Shown in pieces: positions 35,245-44,255 of a stretch of 48,312 bases of DNA (position 1 is the first letter of the stretch; each line of letters starts with the position of its first letter). Where the stretch lies: positions 1-48,312 of the IMG/VR virus record IMGVR_UViG_3300027706_000012. One strand, 5' to 3'. Position numbers and translations under genes: made by a program. The notes below the pieces were generated by a model. It searched no databases, was not told the origin of the DNA, and was given only the letters and a program-made list of their open reading frames with translations. This stretch comes from a virus.

Positions 35245-36726
35245 TTAGTATCGGCTCTCCCCCGGATACATCTTCTCCGGCACAACAAGCGTACTTTCCG
35301 CAGGCTTCATCACTCCCTCGACGGCTTCAGTCGTTAAGGCCAGGCTCATCAAGAAATCATCATGGCCTTCACCGGCTGCCACATAAAAATCAATGATCTC
35401 CGGCGCTGGCAACCTGTACCTCGCTTTCCTGAGTTGCGCCCAACATTCCTCTGCTATCTCTTGCGGCGCTCCCCCTTGCGCGTACAACTTCAATCTCCCT
35501 GAATTTATCATCCCCAGGACCTGGAATCCTAATCTGCTTTTCGATGGCCGCGAGAACTTGAAGGCCTCTACTCGCTCCTCGCCCCATTTGTCAATCAACA
35601 AGGAAGCCAGCCCTGCACCCTCGCCCGTTGCATCCACCACCAATCTTTTGATATTCCACCTGGCTACATAGTCACAGACCGCCGCATATTGCTCGACGTG
35701 ATGCATGCCGGTCCACCAGGCTTGATGAACAATCTCAAGCACTGGTAGCATCAACTCGTTGAAACTCACACGCCCGATGGTCAGCACCGTTGAGTCTCGT
35801 TTGGTGTTAACCTTCGTTGGATCAGCCGGATCGACTCGTTCCTCGCCACCAACATCCAGGCCTGCGACATAGAAACCTGTGCCTTCGGTGGCTTCACTTT
35901 CCCAGGAGTGAACATCCTGTATCATGGTGCGCTGCAGGTCATTCAAGAAGTACCCAGCTCCGGATATGGGCCTCAAGAAATACTGGGTCTGTATGGCAAT
36001 GTGATTTTCACCGAGTCGGCGTATCTCATCCTCAACAAACTTGCGGTAGTTCTCATTCACACTGGCGGGAGTTGTCCAGTCGAATTCAAAGTGCCGCTTT
36101 TCTCCCGTTTGCGCTTCAATCTCCAGGTTGACCGCCCTTTGCCTCGCGAGCAGCGTATCGTCACTCCACGCGGTGCCATACATGACCGTAGTCGAACGGG
36201 TTGTACTTGCCATTGGTCGAAAATCACGATCAAACTTCTCCGGTAGGACATCCTGGGCTTCATCCACTTCGAGCAGGATGGAGGCCGTTGCCCCTACCAC
36301 ATTGCTATCTGGATCGGCACTAAAGAACTGCACAAATGGGCCAACATGCCGCTTTAAGAGTCCCTTGTCTGCGCGGGGAGCCAGGCCAATGACGCCGTAA
36401 CTGGTCCAGATGCGCCCGGATGTGACCTTTGTTTCGAGCATGGACATTAAGCGGCGGTGTGAGTTGGTGATTTGCGGTGAGAAGGTTGGGGCGCATTTGA
36501 CGATACACCCTGACGGACGAGTGAAAAGTAAAAAGGCTTCAAGGACTGCTGACAACTGGTTTTTTCCGGCCTGACGGGAGAGCATGACGGTGATGATGTG
36601 GCCAAGATTGTTATTGATGCTGTGAATAATGGCGTTGGCAATGATGGCCTGATAGGGGTACAACGGCTTGCGAAGAATCACTCGCGCAAATTTCTCAATT
36701 GGCGTTTCCTGCTGCTGCGGTTGCAT
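35245..36726 (-). CDS. terL: Terminase large subunit
   Basis: 493 residues from ATG 36726. ATPase: Walker A MLSRQAGKNQ (about 48-57), Walker B ILLEVDEAQD (150-159), coupling motif near GTAWSDD. Nuclease: acidic residues in AGLDVGGEE (D291), VVDATGEG (D365) and EGHDDFLMSLAL (D456/457). All motor and RNase H-like nuclease parts are present. It packages DNA through the portal encoded on the opposite strand at 11417. No small terminase gene is next to it. Confidence 0.9.
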   Translation of the reverse strand: MQPQQQETPIEKFARVILRKPLYPYQAIIANAIIHSINNNLGHIITVMLSRQAGKNQLSAVLEAFLLFTRPSGCIVKCAPTFSPQITNSHRRLMSMLETKVTSGRIWTSYGVIGLAPRADKGLLKRHVGPFVQFFSADPDSNVVGATASILLEVDEAQDVLPEKFDRDFRPMASTTRSTTVMYGTAWSDDTLLARQRAVNLEIEAQTGEKRHFEFDWTTPASVNENYRKFVEDEIRRLGENHIAIQTQYFLRPISGAGYFLNDLQRTMIQDVHSWESEATEGTGFYVAGLDVGGEERVDPADPTKVNTKRDSTVLTIGRVSFNELMLPVLEIVHQAWWTGMHHVEQYAAVCDYVARWNIKRLVVDATGEGAGLASLLIDKWGEERVEAFKFSRPSKSRLGFQVLGMINSGRLKLYAQGGAPQEIAEECWAQLRKARYRLPAPEIIDFYVAAGEGHDDFLMSLALTTEAVEGVMKPAESTLVVPEKMYPGESRY

Positions 36727-36730
36727 AAGG

Positions 36731-37240
36731 CTAGGCCTCGACGAGTTCAATCGCCACGAGATAGGAGAGTCCGGGGGCTGCGCCCGTTGCCAGTGGAACC
36801 TGTTGGGTGTGCAGGTCCATGATGGTTTCGATGTAGTTATCGAAATGTACCGCGACGGCGACTTTCCCGAGAGGATCTGTGAAGTTGATGGTCTGCCCGA
36901 CCGAGTTGATGTATGAGGCGCGTAGGGCATCTCTATACTGCTGGCCGGTCATGTTGGTAGAGCTGCCATCATATCCTACCAGGTCGTTGATGCATAGGAT
37001 AATCATGCTCCAGATGCGCTTACCAGGGCCGAGATCAACGTAGGATTCGCCGCCATCTGCCCTCACGGTGGCTTTGCGCACGCGGGGCTGGTGCATTTTG
37101 TAGGAGCCTGGCCGGACAAAGTAGCCGGTGCCATCCAGGATCAGCTCGCAGTTCTGCCCGATGGTGAAGCTTCCGCCCCCTCCACCGCCTCCGCCCGAGC
37201 TGCTAGATGAGGATGCAATGAGAAGCTCGAATCTGCTCAC
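36731..37240 (-). CDS. Virion protein of unknown function with Ser/Gly linker
   Basis: 169 residues. A homopolymeric stretch, SSSSSSGGGGGGGG (residues 10-23), links a short N-terminus to a beta-rich domain (CELILDGTGYFVRPGSYKMH; TINFTDPLGKVAVAVHFDNY). The repeats may vary in length by slippage. Position between tail spike and terminase suggests a tail or neck part. Confidence 0.55.
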   Translation of the reverse strand: MSRFELLIASSSSSSGGGGGGGGSFTIGQNCELILDGTGYFVRPGSYKMHQPRVRKATVRADGGESYVDLGPGKRIWSMIILCINDLVGYDGSSTNMTGQQYRDALRASYINSVGQTINFTDPLGKVAVAVHFDNYIETIMDLHTQQVPLATGAAPGLSYLVAIELVEA

Positions 37241-37257
37241 CGGTTAAGCTCCTTTAT

Positions 37258-38592
37258 CTACCAACCCGTTTGGGCGATCCAACCAAAGTTGACAGTTGCA
37301 GCAGGATTGGCATCTACATGCAGGGTGAAAGAGGTGCTGGTGATGGTATCAATCCAGAAGAAATGGGCACTGCCGAGTGAGTTCTGAGGCGTCACAGAGA
37401 TTTGCTCGAGTGTGGGTGTTAAAGCTAACCCATGATTGACCACCACACTCGTATTGCCTGAAGTAATCTGCGCCGTTCCGTGATTCTCGGTCACGAAAAT
37501 AGCCTTCGAGTTGACCGAGTCGTAGCCGACATTCTGCCGGACGCGGCATCCGGCGGGCTGGCTGCTCACAAAGTAGATCGGCGCGGTAAGCGTGCCGCTA
37601 TTTGCCTTCACATTGAGCGTATTGCCTTCGACCAGGCAGTAGGTCGCGCCCGTGTCAATCTTGATAAATGAATTGGTCTTTGGCGTGGCTGACGCATCAC
37701 TCTCAAAGTAGTTGCTCCGGATCACACACCTGGTCGCGTTCAAGTAAATCCCGTTGATACTATTGGCCGTTCCGCCACTGGCCTGATATCCCACGTTGAG
37801 CGCGATATTACCTTCGATGATGGTATCGGCTGCGCTGGCGTTGATTTGAACACAGTTCCCACCATTGCCATCAAAAATGTTGCCGATGATGCGGCACTGC
37901 AGGCCATCCAGCTTGAAGACGCCCATGCCGTTCACAAACGAATTCCCGATATAATCGGTCAGCCCATTTTGATCGTATATGTGGAACCCATAGACCGTGT
38001 CGTTCGGATTGCCATTGTTCTCGAAGTGATTGCAGTAGACATGATTCTCATCGGTGTTGATTAACCGGAGGCCGTTGCCATAGGCGTTCGTGCCTGTGGT
38101 CGTATTCATCCCACCTTCGATGAAACAATTAGAAATCCTGTTCTGATACCCAAAGTCGGAGACATCGGCAGTAAGCAGGATTCCAGCTTGCCAGGGATTG
38201 TGAATCCACACAAAGTCAATGAGGCACCTGCGCCACTTGTAGCCATAGATGCCGCCTGATGCTGCGGTCTGGTTGGCCGCATTGCAATCCAGCTTGAGAT
38301 TGCAGATGGTTGTCCCGAGCTGGCTGCCCGTCGTGTTCTTGATAATCCAGTCATTCGCCCCATTCTTGAGCTTGAGGACAGAAGACCAGCCGCCGCCCAT
38401 GATGACCAATGAGCCGCTATAGGCGCTAATATCGACATGTGACACCAGGAACGTATGGTTCGGCGGAAAGTAGAGGACGCCGCCCGTTGAGGTTGGAATG
38501 TTGGCGAGGGCTGTAGCGATGGCGGCGGTATCGTCGGTCACACCATCACCGGCTGCGCCGAACTGTGTCACATCGACAAAAACGGTGGTCAT
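37258..38592 (-). CDS. Tail-spike-like parallel beta-helix protein (pectate-lyase superfamily)
   Basis: 444 residues. The N-terminal signature VDVTQFGAAGDGVTDDTAAI is typical of pectate-lyase-3 tail spikes; about 12 turns of right-handed beta-helix follow (NCFIEGGMN, NHFENNGN, NIFDGNGG, NYFESDAS, NTLNVKAN). A small C-terminal sandwich ends the protein. Polysaccharide binding or depolymerisation at the host surface inferred. Confidence 0.8.
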   Translation of the reverse strand: MTTVFVDVTQFGAAGDGVTDDTAAIATALANIPTSTGGVLYFPPNHTFLVSHVDISAYSGSLVIMGGGWSSVLKLKNGANDWIIKNTTGSQLGTTICNLKLDCNAANQTAASGGIYGYKWRRCLIDFVWIHNPWQAGILLTADVSDFGYQNRISNCFIEGGMNTTTGTNAYGNGLRLINTDENHVYCNHFENNGNPNDTVYGFHIYDQNGLTDYIGNSFVNGMGVFKLDGLQCRIIGNIFDGNGGNCVQINASAADTIIEGNIALNVGYQASGGTANSINGIYLNATRCVIRSNYFESDASATPKTNSFIKIDTGATYCLVEGNTLNVKANSGTLTAPIYFVSSQPAGCRVRQNVGYDSVNSKAIFVTENHGTAQITSGNTSVVVNHGLALTPTLEQISVTPQNSLGSAHFFWIDTITSTSFTLHVDANPAATVNFGWIAQTGW

Positions 38593-38608
38593 TCTGTACT
38601 CCTAACTC

Positions 38609-38953
38609 CTATTGGTTTTCTTGAATGCGACCGGCCTGATGGGTATTGCCCTGCGCGTCGGAGATGCTGACCAGATCGCCATCAATGGTGATGGTGAGGC
38701 CGCGCTTGTGCAAGGCTTTCCTGATGAGGCTCATCGTCTGATTGAGGCGCGTATTCTCTTTCTCCAGATCAGACACTTTATCCTTCAAAGTATCGATCTC
38801 GTCCTTGAGCGCATTGATCACGCGCTCCTGAATCTCGCTGGCTGTCCTGGATATGCCCACGCGAAAGGCGATGATGCCGCCAATCACGGTGCCGATCATC
38901 AACATCAGATAGAGGAAGTTGAGGAGAATGCTGGAATTTGAAAAAATGTTCAT
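38609..38953 (-). CDS. Small membrane protein with coiled coil
   Basis: 114 residues from ATG 38953 (AAGGAAG upstream). One N-terminal membrane segment (FLYLMLMIGTVIGGIIAF), then a clear coiled coil (ALKDEIDTLKDKVSDLEKEN), then a short strand-rich end. Could be a holin partner, spanin-like or injection component. Confidence 0.55.
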   Translation of the reverse strand: MNIFSNSSILLNFLYLMLMIGTVIGGIIAFRVGISRTASEIQERVINALKDEIDTLKDKVSDLEKENTRLNQTMSLIRKALHKRGLTITIDGDLVSISDAQGNTHQAGRIQENQ

Positions 38954-38967
38954 AATGAGAGCTTCCT

Positions 38968-40143
38968 TTACAAGCGAGGATAGCGCGCAGGAATATCGCC
39001 CCAATGCACTCTCGCACTGCTTGCGAAATCGCGCTGATTCTTGATCTCTTGCAGCCTTGCTTCAAACTGCTGAAGTTTGGCATTGGCCGCCGCAAGCCAG
39101 GCAGCCGGTATCTTGGTATCGTCAATCCTATCGCGCAGCGCACCATCCTGGAAGTCGAAGTTGTCATTGGTCGGCACCTGGTAGGCCTGCATGGCGTAGC
39201 CAGTTGCGCCCAGCACAATGATGTCTCGATGCACATTCGGGATCGTCGAACCGCTCGTATCCAACTGGTGTTTGGTGGCATAGAACACGCGCATGATGAC
39301 CGTGTTATCAATCGGCAACTCGGCTATTCCGACCTTGAGCGTGAATGATTGCGTAAACTCCGACAGGTTGGAGCTATACGCGCCAACTGCTCCCATAGCG
39401 CCCATATTGCCGCCTGCCGCAAGCGAAATCTCCGAATCGAAGATATTCGAAAACTCCGAAAAGTCTCGCTCGAAGGGCGGCCAGTACATCACGCCGGATG
39501 TGTTCAAGGTAGGAGGTGCAGGATTACTCGCTATGCTGCTATCTGAGGCCGTATCACTGTAGGTCGTGGTGGTATTATCCGCGATGGTGGCAAGCAGCGT
39601 TAAGCCGGTGCCGTTGGCCTGGCTCCTGTACAAATTGCGGCCAATCACGGTATTGGTTGCCACTTGCGGCGTGGATGGTGCAGGAGGCCCCAACGGAATG
39701 TTCGCAAGAGTGACTTTCTGATTCCCATTCGATGTGGTCACACTGGCCAGCGGAGAAATCGGCGTTTCTCCACCCTGGCTCAAAAAGGTGACGCCGTACT
39801 GGTAGGTTCCAATGCTGAGGCCGGAACCTGCCACAGCTTGCGCGGTCATACCAGCGCCGGGAGGATTGAAGTAGCTGCCATAGACCTGTAGGGGCGCGAT
39901 GACGCGCTCAATCCACCAGACCGGATAATTGGGATTGGCGGGGGTGGGGTAGGGATACGTGCGCTGGTAGGGCTGCATGCTCATGTCCGTGAAATTGATG
40001 TTCGGGTAATACTGCGAATACCGCTCGACCGCTTTGTCGATGGCTCGATCAATGTCTGAGGTTTGCCAGCGTTGGGTTGCACCGCCAGGAGGATCAAACA
40101 AGTCTTGTCGAACCAATGTTTCAATATCACTCAGTAACATCAA
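38968..40143 (-). CDS. Probable head-tail connector/adaptor with Ig-like insert
   Basis: 391 residues. Begins MMLLSDIETLVRQDLFDP and WQTSDIDRAIDKAVERYSQY, the helical opening of phage head completion/connector proteins. Residues about 95-215 are an inserted Ig/fibronectin-like module (YQYGVTFLSQGGETPISPLA; GRNLYRSQANGTGLTLLATI). The helical end (LAAANAKLQQFEARLQEIKN) completes the adaptor. Encoded opposite to portal and capsid. Confidence 0.6.
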   Translation of the reverse strand: MMLLSDIETLVRQDLFDPPGGATQRWQTSDIDRAIDKAVERYSQYYPNINFTDMSMQPYQRTYPYPTPANPNYPVWWIERVIAPLQVYGSYFNPPGAGMTAQAVAGSGLSIGTYQYGVTFLSQGGETPISPLASVTTSNGNQKVTLANIPLGPPAPSTPQVATNTVIGRNLYRSQANGTGLTLLATIADNTTTTYSDTASDSSIASNPAPPTLNTSGVMYWPPFERDFSEFSNIFDSEISLAAGGNMGAMGAVGAYSSNLSEFTQSFTLKVGIAELPIDNTVIMRVFYATKHQLDTSGSTIPNVHRDIIVLGATGYAMQAYQVPTNDNFDFQDGALRDRIDDTKIPAAWLAAANAKLQQFEARLQEIKNQRDFASSARVHWGDIPARYPRL

Positions 40144-40161
40144 TCATCCCTCGCTTGCTTG

Positions 40162-40500
40162 CTAGATGACAAATTTGAACTTGCGTAAATCGAAGGGCTG
40201 CCGCTCGATGAGTTCTTTGAGCGTTTCGTACCTGACCGACCAGATGCGATACTCGTGCAGGTTGCGGCGCGAGGTCTGCCCTGCGTAACACTCGACCTTG
40301 AATTGTGCCGCATCCACGCAAGTGATTTCATACAAAAGCTTGTCGAACTGGTAGCCGATGTTGGAGCCATCAGCCACGAAGACTAAGCGGCGACCGCTCT
40401 GCAAGTGTCGGCTAATCGACTCGATGGGCATATCTGCAACCGGAATGCCTTGCGCCTCATCTGTAGTTTTGATGGCTGGTGGCGGCACTGCTGTACCCAT
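40162..40500 (-). CDS. Small virion-associated protein
   Basis: 112 residues from ATG 40500, preceded by GAGGAG. A flexible N-terminus, then a compact mixed domain (RRLVFVADGSNIGYQFDKLL; FKVECYAGQTSRRNLHEYRI). Upstream of the connector gene; role unknown. Confidence 0.5.
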   Translation of the reverse strand: MGTAVPPPAIKTTDEAQGIPVADMPIESISRHLQSGRRLVFVADGSNIGYQFDKLLYEITCVDAAQFKVECYAGQTSRRNLHEYRIWSVRYETLKELIERQPFDLRKFKFVI

Positions 40501-40548
40501 TGGTAGAGGCTCCTCGTGCAAGTGTCATGCATCTTGCAATCTAAAGTT

Positions 40549-40992
40549 TTACTGGGCGGGCGCGGGAGGCTGCGCTACTGGCGCTGGTTGCGCCTGAACT
40601 GGCTGATCCTGGGCAATCGGCGCAATGGGATGAAGGGAGTCGCCACTATCGAATAGGTACGTATCCGGTTTGGCCTGATACTGGTTCATCAACTTGACAG
40701 CGGATTCGATAGCCGTATCAATGAGTGAGTCCGGGACCTGGATGCCGAAATGGTGTAAGTAGTCCTGCATCCTGCGAACCGCATCCTGCTTTTTCATGCT
40801 GCTGCTCGCGCCGTTCATGGCCTGCTCGACGGCATGCACCGCTTTAGTGGCGGCGTATTCAATGAAAAATCGCTGATTTTCCGGCAATTTACTCACAATC
40901 AGGTGATAAAGCCAGATAATCGCGGCAATACACACGGAAATCAGCGGAGGGACAACGTAGGGAACGAGGGCGCTAAAGAGGTCTTGATACAT
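40549..40992 (-). CDS. Holin, LLH type
   Basis: 147 residues. One N-terminal membrane helix (VVPPLISVCIAAIIWLYHLI), then the family-like cytoplasmic helices FIEYAATKAVHAVEQAM and KKQDAVRRMQDYL and IDTAIESAVKLMNQ, then a Pro/Gln/Ala tail. Matches the layout of phage holin LLH (holin_6) proteins. Adjacent to the endolysin-like gene, so it forms the lysis cassette. Confidence 0.75.
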   Translation of the reverse strand: MYQDLFSALVPYVVPPLISVCIAAIIWLYHLIVSKLPENQRFFIEYAATKAVHAVEQAMNGASSSMKKQDAVRRMQDYLHHFGIQVPDSLIDTAIESAVKLMNQYQAKPDTYLFDSGDSLHPIAPIAQDQPVQAQPAPVAQPPAPAQ

Positions 40993-41048
40993 GTGTAGGC
41001 TCCTTTACTTTCTGTGAGGGAGAGGTTACTTAAAAGGTTCGCACACCC

Positions 41049-41969
41049 TTACTGAAGGGCGTTCAGTTGCTCGACCAGATGGTTTGCTGAATCACTCATC
41101 AACTTAGCCGAGGCGAGGATTTGCCGGAGGGTGGGCAGGTTCTGCTCGCGCAACTTGCGCAGCGCCACAAGCTCCTGACCGGTCCACATCTCGAATACTC
41201 CTCTGCCAGTAGTCCACTCAAGCACGGTCCATCTGAAGGGTTGCCAGGTGCCGCTGCCCAATGCCGGGTTGCTGATCTCAAGCTGGGTAATGCCTTCTTC
41301 TGGCTGCAAGGGGAAATTCGAGGGATGCCAGTTGTGAGTGGGATCGAGAATCCATTCGCGGAATCCTTTGACAACGGCGATGTTGTTGGGCGCGAGAAGG
41401 GTCGTGCCATCGTCGCGCCAGCCGGTGGGAACTTGATAGTTGCTCATCGTTATGGGGTGTACTCCTGGAAGTAGCTCGCCAATCCAGATCTCATGGAATT
41501 GCAGGATGGCGGCCCAATCTTTATCGCTCCGAGTGACGGGATGCGCGCCGTAGGGATCCATGGCCGTTAGCTGACCAGGCTGATCGGCATAAAAGAGGAT
41601 GACGTGACTCCATCCCTTGCTGGGATTGACATACGGATCAGGCTCGGTCGCGACCACCGGCAACCCTTTAGCGAGGTACTGGTGAATCAGTTGGACAAGC
41701 TGCATGCCGTACCCTTCGACCGGATAGAGCTTGATTCCCTGGCTTCTCGCGAAGGAAACGTACTCGCTGGCTGCTGTGAACCCGACGTAGCCCTGACCGC
41801 AAGCGGCATCTTTGAGCAGGTCGCCGTTGTACTTGTTCGTTTTTAGGAGCCAGTTAAACACCATCGCGAGACTGTCGGGTACGCAATTGAACTCGCGGTT
41901 CTCGTCCGGTTTGCCGTCTGATGTTGGCTCGTTGAGTTGGTTCAAGGGCTTGATGGGAATGGTGGTCAT
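41049..41969 (-). CDS. C39-like cysteine peptidase, probable endolysin
   Basis: 306 residues. Papain-like C39 catalytic layout: FNCVPDSLAM (C29), KGWSHVILFY (H122), AMDPYGAHPV (D138). No signal peptide, so export would need the neighbouring holin. The C-terminal half carries a strand-rich possible wall-binding domain (GITQLEISNPALGSGTWQPF) and a final helix. Probably cuts peptidoglycan cross-bridges or stems. First gene of the leftward late operon. Confidence 0.7.
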   Translation of the reverse strand: MTTIPIKPLNQLNEPTSDGKPDENREFNCVPDSLAMVFNWLLKTNKYNGDLLKDAACGQGYVGFTAASEYVSFARSQGIKLYPVEGYGMQLVQLIHQYLAKGLPVVATEPDPYVNPSKGWSHVILFYADQPGQLTAMDPYGAHPVTRSDKDWAAILQFHEIWIGELLPGVHPITMSNYQVPTGWRDDGTTLLAPNNIAVVKGFREWILDPTHNWHPSNFPLQPEEGITQLEISNPALGSGTWQPFRWTVLEWTTGRGVFEMWTGQELVALRKLREQNLPTLRQILASAKLMSDSANHLVEQLNALQ

Positions 41970-42138
41970 CTGGTGGTCATCCTTTGGAGCGATACATGAT
42001 GAATGAAAGTGGGGAAGTAGTTGGAAGAAGAGTCTGCCTGCCAGGACATTGCTTCCTTTGTTGAGGATGCGGTGGTAGTGCGTGCAGTTGAATAAGTAAG
42101 CCCTGGCAGACAGGTTTTTATTTTAGCATACATTCCTT

Positions 42139-42468
42139 TCACAAGTGCTGAGCGGAGCTAGATGCGCTAGCATCGTTGCACTTGTGTGTTTCAAGGATTC
42201 CCGTCGAGGCCAAAACTTCCTCTATCTGCTGGTACAGGCATTCCAGCCGGTCTAATCGTTCCTCAAGCCCGCTCGTCTCCGGTATCTCAAAGATGACGCG
42301 ATGATGCATCCTCGCGAGGATGGTAAGCTGCCTTCTCGACAGGGATTTCTCGCGATGGTCGGATGGATGCGTCGCAGGCTCTATGGCCGCTCTCCTGCAC
42401 CAGCGGTAGAGGGTGGAGGCGTTGATATCGAGGAGTCTACACGCTTCCTTGAGGCGATAATATTTCAT
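42139..42468 (-). CDS. Small MerR-like HTH protein (possible excisionase)
   Basis: 109 residues from ATG 42468 (longer frame from 42561 possible). MKYYRLKEACRLLDINASTL then YRWCRRAAIEPATHPSDHRE is a MerR/Xis-type helix-turn-helix; a coiled coil (LEERLDRLECLYQQIEEVL) may dimerise it. A TATACT box sits at 42480-42475 just upstream. Located next to the tyrosine recombinase, so a directionality factor is a good guess. Confidence 0.6.
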   Translation of the reverse strand: MKYYRLKEACRLLDINASTLYRWCRRAAIEPATHPSDHREKSLSRRQLTILARMHHRVIFEIPETSGLEERLDRLECLYQQIEEVLASTGILETHKCNDASASSSAQHL

Positions 42469-42476
42469 ATGGTCAG

Positions 42477-42638
42477 TATAATGTGGAGTGTGACAAAGGG
42501 GTAACACAACCGTAGATAGACCGGATTCCATTGAATGGTTGGGAGTTGTTGTTGCGTTCAACTCACTCCTATCTTCTACATCCTCGCTTCTAACCAGAGA
42601 CCGGACTTCTGTTGATGAAGTCCGGTCTCTGGTTTTTT
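42477..42638 (+). ncRNA. Possible small RNA ending in a strong terminator
   Basis: TATAAT at 42477-42482 (no clear -35) could start a + strand RNA that ends at a 16-bp perfect hairpin (42594-42609 with 42617-42632) followed by TTTTTT. Both neighbouring genes are leftward, so this terminator serves no known gene. Confidence 0.35.
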
Positions 42639-42749
42639 CTAGATACCCCCATAATCGCCTTTATAGGGCGATTCTCTGGTTCTGCGTCTCTCAGTCTATC
42701 GTGTTCGTTTTATCGATGCTGGCGGTTCTGTTCTCGCCAAAGCACGAGG

Positions 42750-43895
42750 TTATAAATTCCGGAAGGATTGTTCCAACAGTTTGATGCCGGGATCAGCAGT
42801 TGCCAGTAATCCTTGCAGGTAGCGGTCGGTTGTTGCCAGGGATTCATGGAGCAAGAGCTTCTGCAAGGAACGGATATCCTGCCCGGCGGCATAACGCTGC
42901 TGTGTGGCTGTGTGCCGCCAGGAATGAATGGAGATCTTCTCCGCGTCGAGTCCTGCCTTTCGCGCATACTGCTTCATGAGAGCGTAGATGGTATTGCTCG
43001 ATAAGGGTTTATCTCGCGTTGGAAGATCAGCCGCTTTACATCCTGGGCCTTGATGTGCTGCCACAAAGAGCGGTGAGGTGGGCCGCATGTGTTTGAGACG
43101 GCCTGATGCTTCGAGATAGAGATCAAGCGCATCCTTCGCGGGTTGCGGTAATTCCGCTAAGAATTCCTGCTCGCCGTGTCCCTTGCTTTTGAAACGGTAG
43201 AGCCATCCCATGTGACGCCCGCCGCCCTCTTCGACAATGACGCCATATTCGAGATCTCCCCATCTGAGTCGAGCGATTTCTTCTCTGCGCCTGGCTGTCC
43301 AGAAGTAAAACAGGAAGATGGCGCGATCTCTTAGGCCCTGCACCGTGTCGCGGGGGATGACCGCGAAAAAGCGAGAGATGTCCTCGAACGGGATGGCGTG
43401 ATAATTGAGCGCGCGTTTGCTAAAGTGCATGCCTGCGGTCGGATTCGCCTTGTTGAATAACGCGATCTCCTCATCTTCATCCGATGAGTCGAGCAGGAAG
43501 CTAGAGGCATAATCATAGAAGCTGCGTAGGACAGCCAGGCGTACATCACTGGTAGCGGGCGATGGCGGTTTGCTTTTGCCTCGCCCACGTGGTGAAAGCG
43601 GCTCCTGGTAGACGAAAGCTTCAATGTCTCTTCGTCTCACGCGCTCCGGGTGCGCTGCGCGTTCTCCCTGGAAGAATCGTATGAGCGTGGAACTGTACAC
43701 CCTGACCGATGATTGGCTGTGGCTCCTGGCGTAAATCTGGGTCATGAACTGGTGGAAGCAACTCTCCCAATGGCTTCCGGCTGGAAATGGCGCTGGTGGC
43801 ATCTCAAACGCGGTAGAGGTCACAGGTTTCCTTCTCCCCCAAAAAAGATGAGGATGGCCGTTCTGTGCCTCGCTACACATCCGGGCCATCCTCAC
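42750..43895 (-). CDS. Tyrosine recombinase/integrase
   Basis: 381 residues from GTG 43895; ATG 43889 and 43880 are alternatives. SAM-like N-terminal domain (about 45-135), then catalytic residues: R204 in TARRREEIARLRW, K238 in RFKSKGHGE, H324-x-x-R327 in HSWRHTA, H350 in LLHESLATTDRY and nucleophile Y359. Complete set. A TATAAT box lies at 43912-43907, about 12 bases from the start, and the repeat array lies directly upstream. Integration into the host, or dimer resolution, is inferred. Confidence 0.85.
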   Translation of the reverse strand: MRMARMCSEAQNGHPHLFWGRRKPVTSTAFEMPPAPFPAGSHWESCFHQFMTQIYARSHSQSSVRVYSSTLIRFFQGERAAHPERVRRRDIEAFVYQEPLSPRGRGKSKPPSPATSDVRLAVLRSFYDYASSFLLDSSDEDEEIALFNKANPTAGMHFSKRALNYHAIPFEDISRFFAVIPRDTVQGLRDRAIFLFYFWTARRREEIARLRWGDLEYGVIVEEGGGRHMGWLYRFKSKGHGEQEFLAELPQPAKDALDLYLEASGRLKHMRPTSPLFVAAHQGPGCKAADLPTRDKPLSSNTIYALMKQYARKAGLDAEKISIHSWRHTATQQRYAAGQDIRSLQKLLLHESLATTDRYLQGLLATADPGIKLLEQSFRNL

Positions 43896-43906
43896 GTGAA
43901 GGTTTT

Positions 43907-43912
43907 ATTATA
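43907..43912 (-). promoter_or_regulatory. -10 box of the tyrosine recombinase gene
   Basis: TATAAT on the minus strand. The first repeat of the array (43939-43952) falls at the -35 position, so whatever binds the repeats should control the recombinase. Confidence 0.55.
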
Positions 43913-43938
43913 CGGCCTGCCGATTCGCGCAAGCACAC

Positions 43939-44243
43939 GATTCACCACCCCCACCCTGACTAGTTGGGGGTGGTGAATCTTTTGTTCTCCAATTAACCAG
44001 GGGGTGGTGAATCTTTTGCAAGAACATGTTGAGGGGTGGTGAATCTTTGTTGTTTTTGCAGGAAAAAGATTCACCACCCTGCGCTGAAATGGTGCAGAAG
44101 TTTCACCACCCCTACCCGTGAATGGTGAAAAAGTTTCACCACCCCCTGGATAAAACAACACGAAGTTTCACCACCCTCTTCAGGCTGGCGATGGGTTGCG
44201 ATGAGGAAATAAGCCAATCAAAAGGGGGTGGTGAAACTTTTTG
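43939..44243. repeat. Iteron-like array: nine copies of a GGGTGGTGAA(T/A)C motif
   Basis: Copies near 43939, 43966, 44000, 44033, 44063, 44098, 44128, 44163 and 44224. Two subtypes: GGTGGTGAATCTTTT (first five) and GGTGGTGAAACTTTT (last four), in both orientations. Spacing 25-60 bases. Typical of a plasmid replication origin, a partition site or a recombination regulatory site. The region 43896-44459 has no gene. Confidence 0.8.
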
Positions 44244-44255
44244 CGCGAAGTCCTT

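Noticed and set aside
42539-42784. Possible + strand membrane peptide
   Set aside because: Contains the terminator hairpin and overlaps the end of the tyrosine recombinase gene; no ribosome site.
43939-44243. CRISPR array
   Set aside because: Repeats are short, in both orientations, with uneven spacers and no Cas genes nearby.
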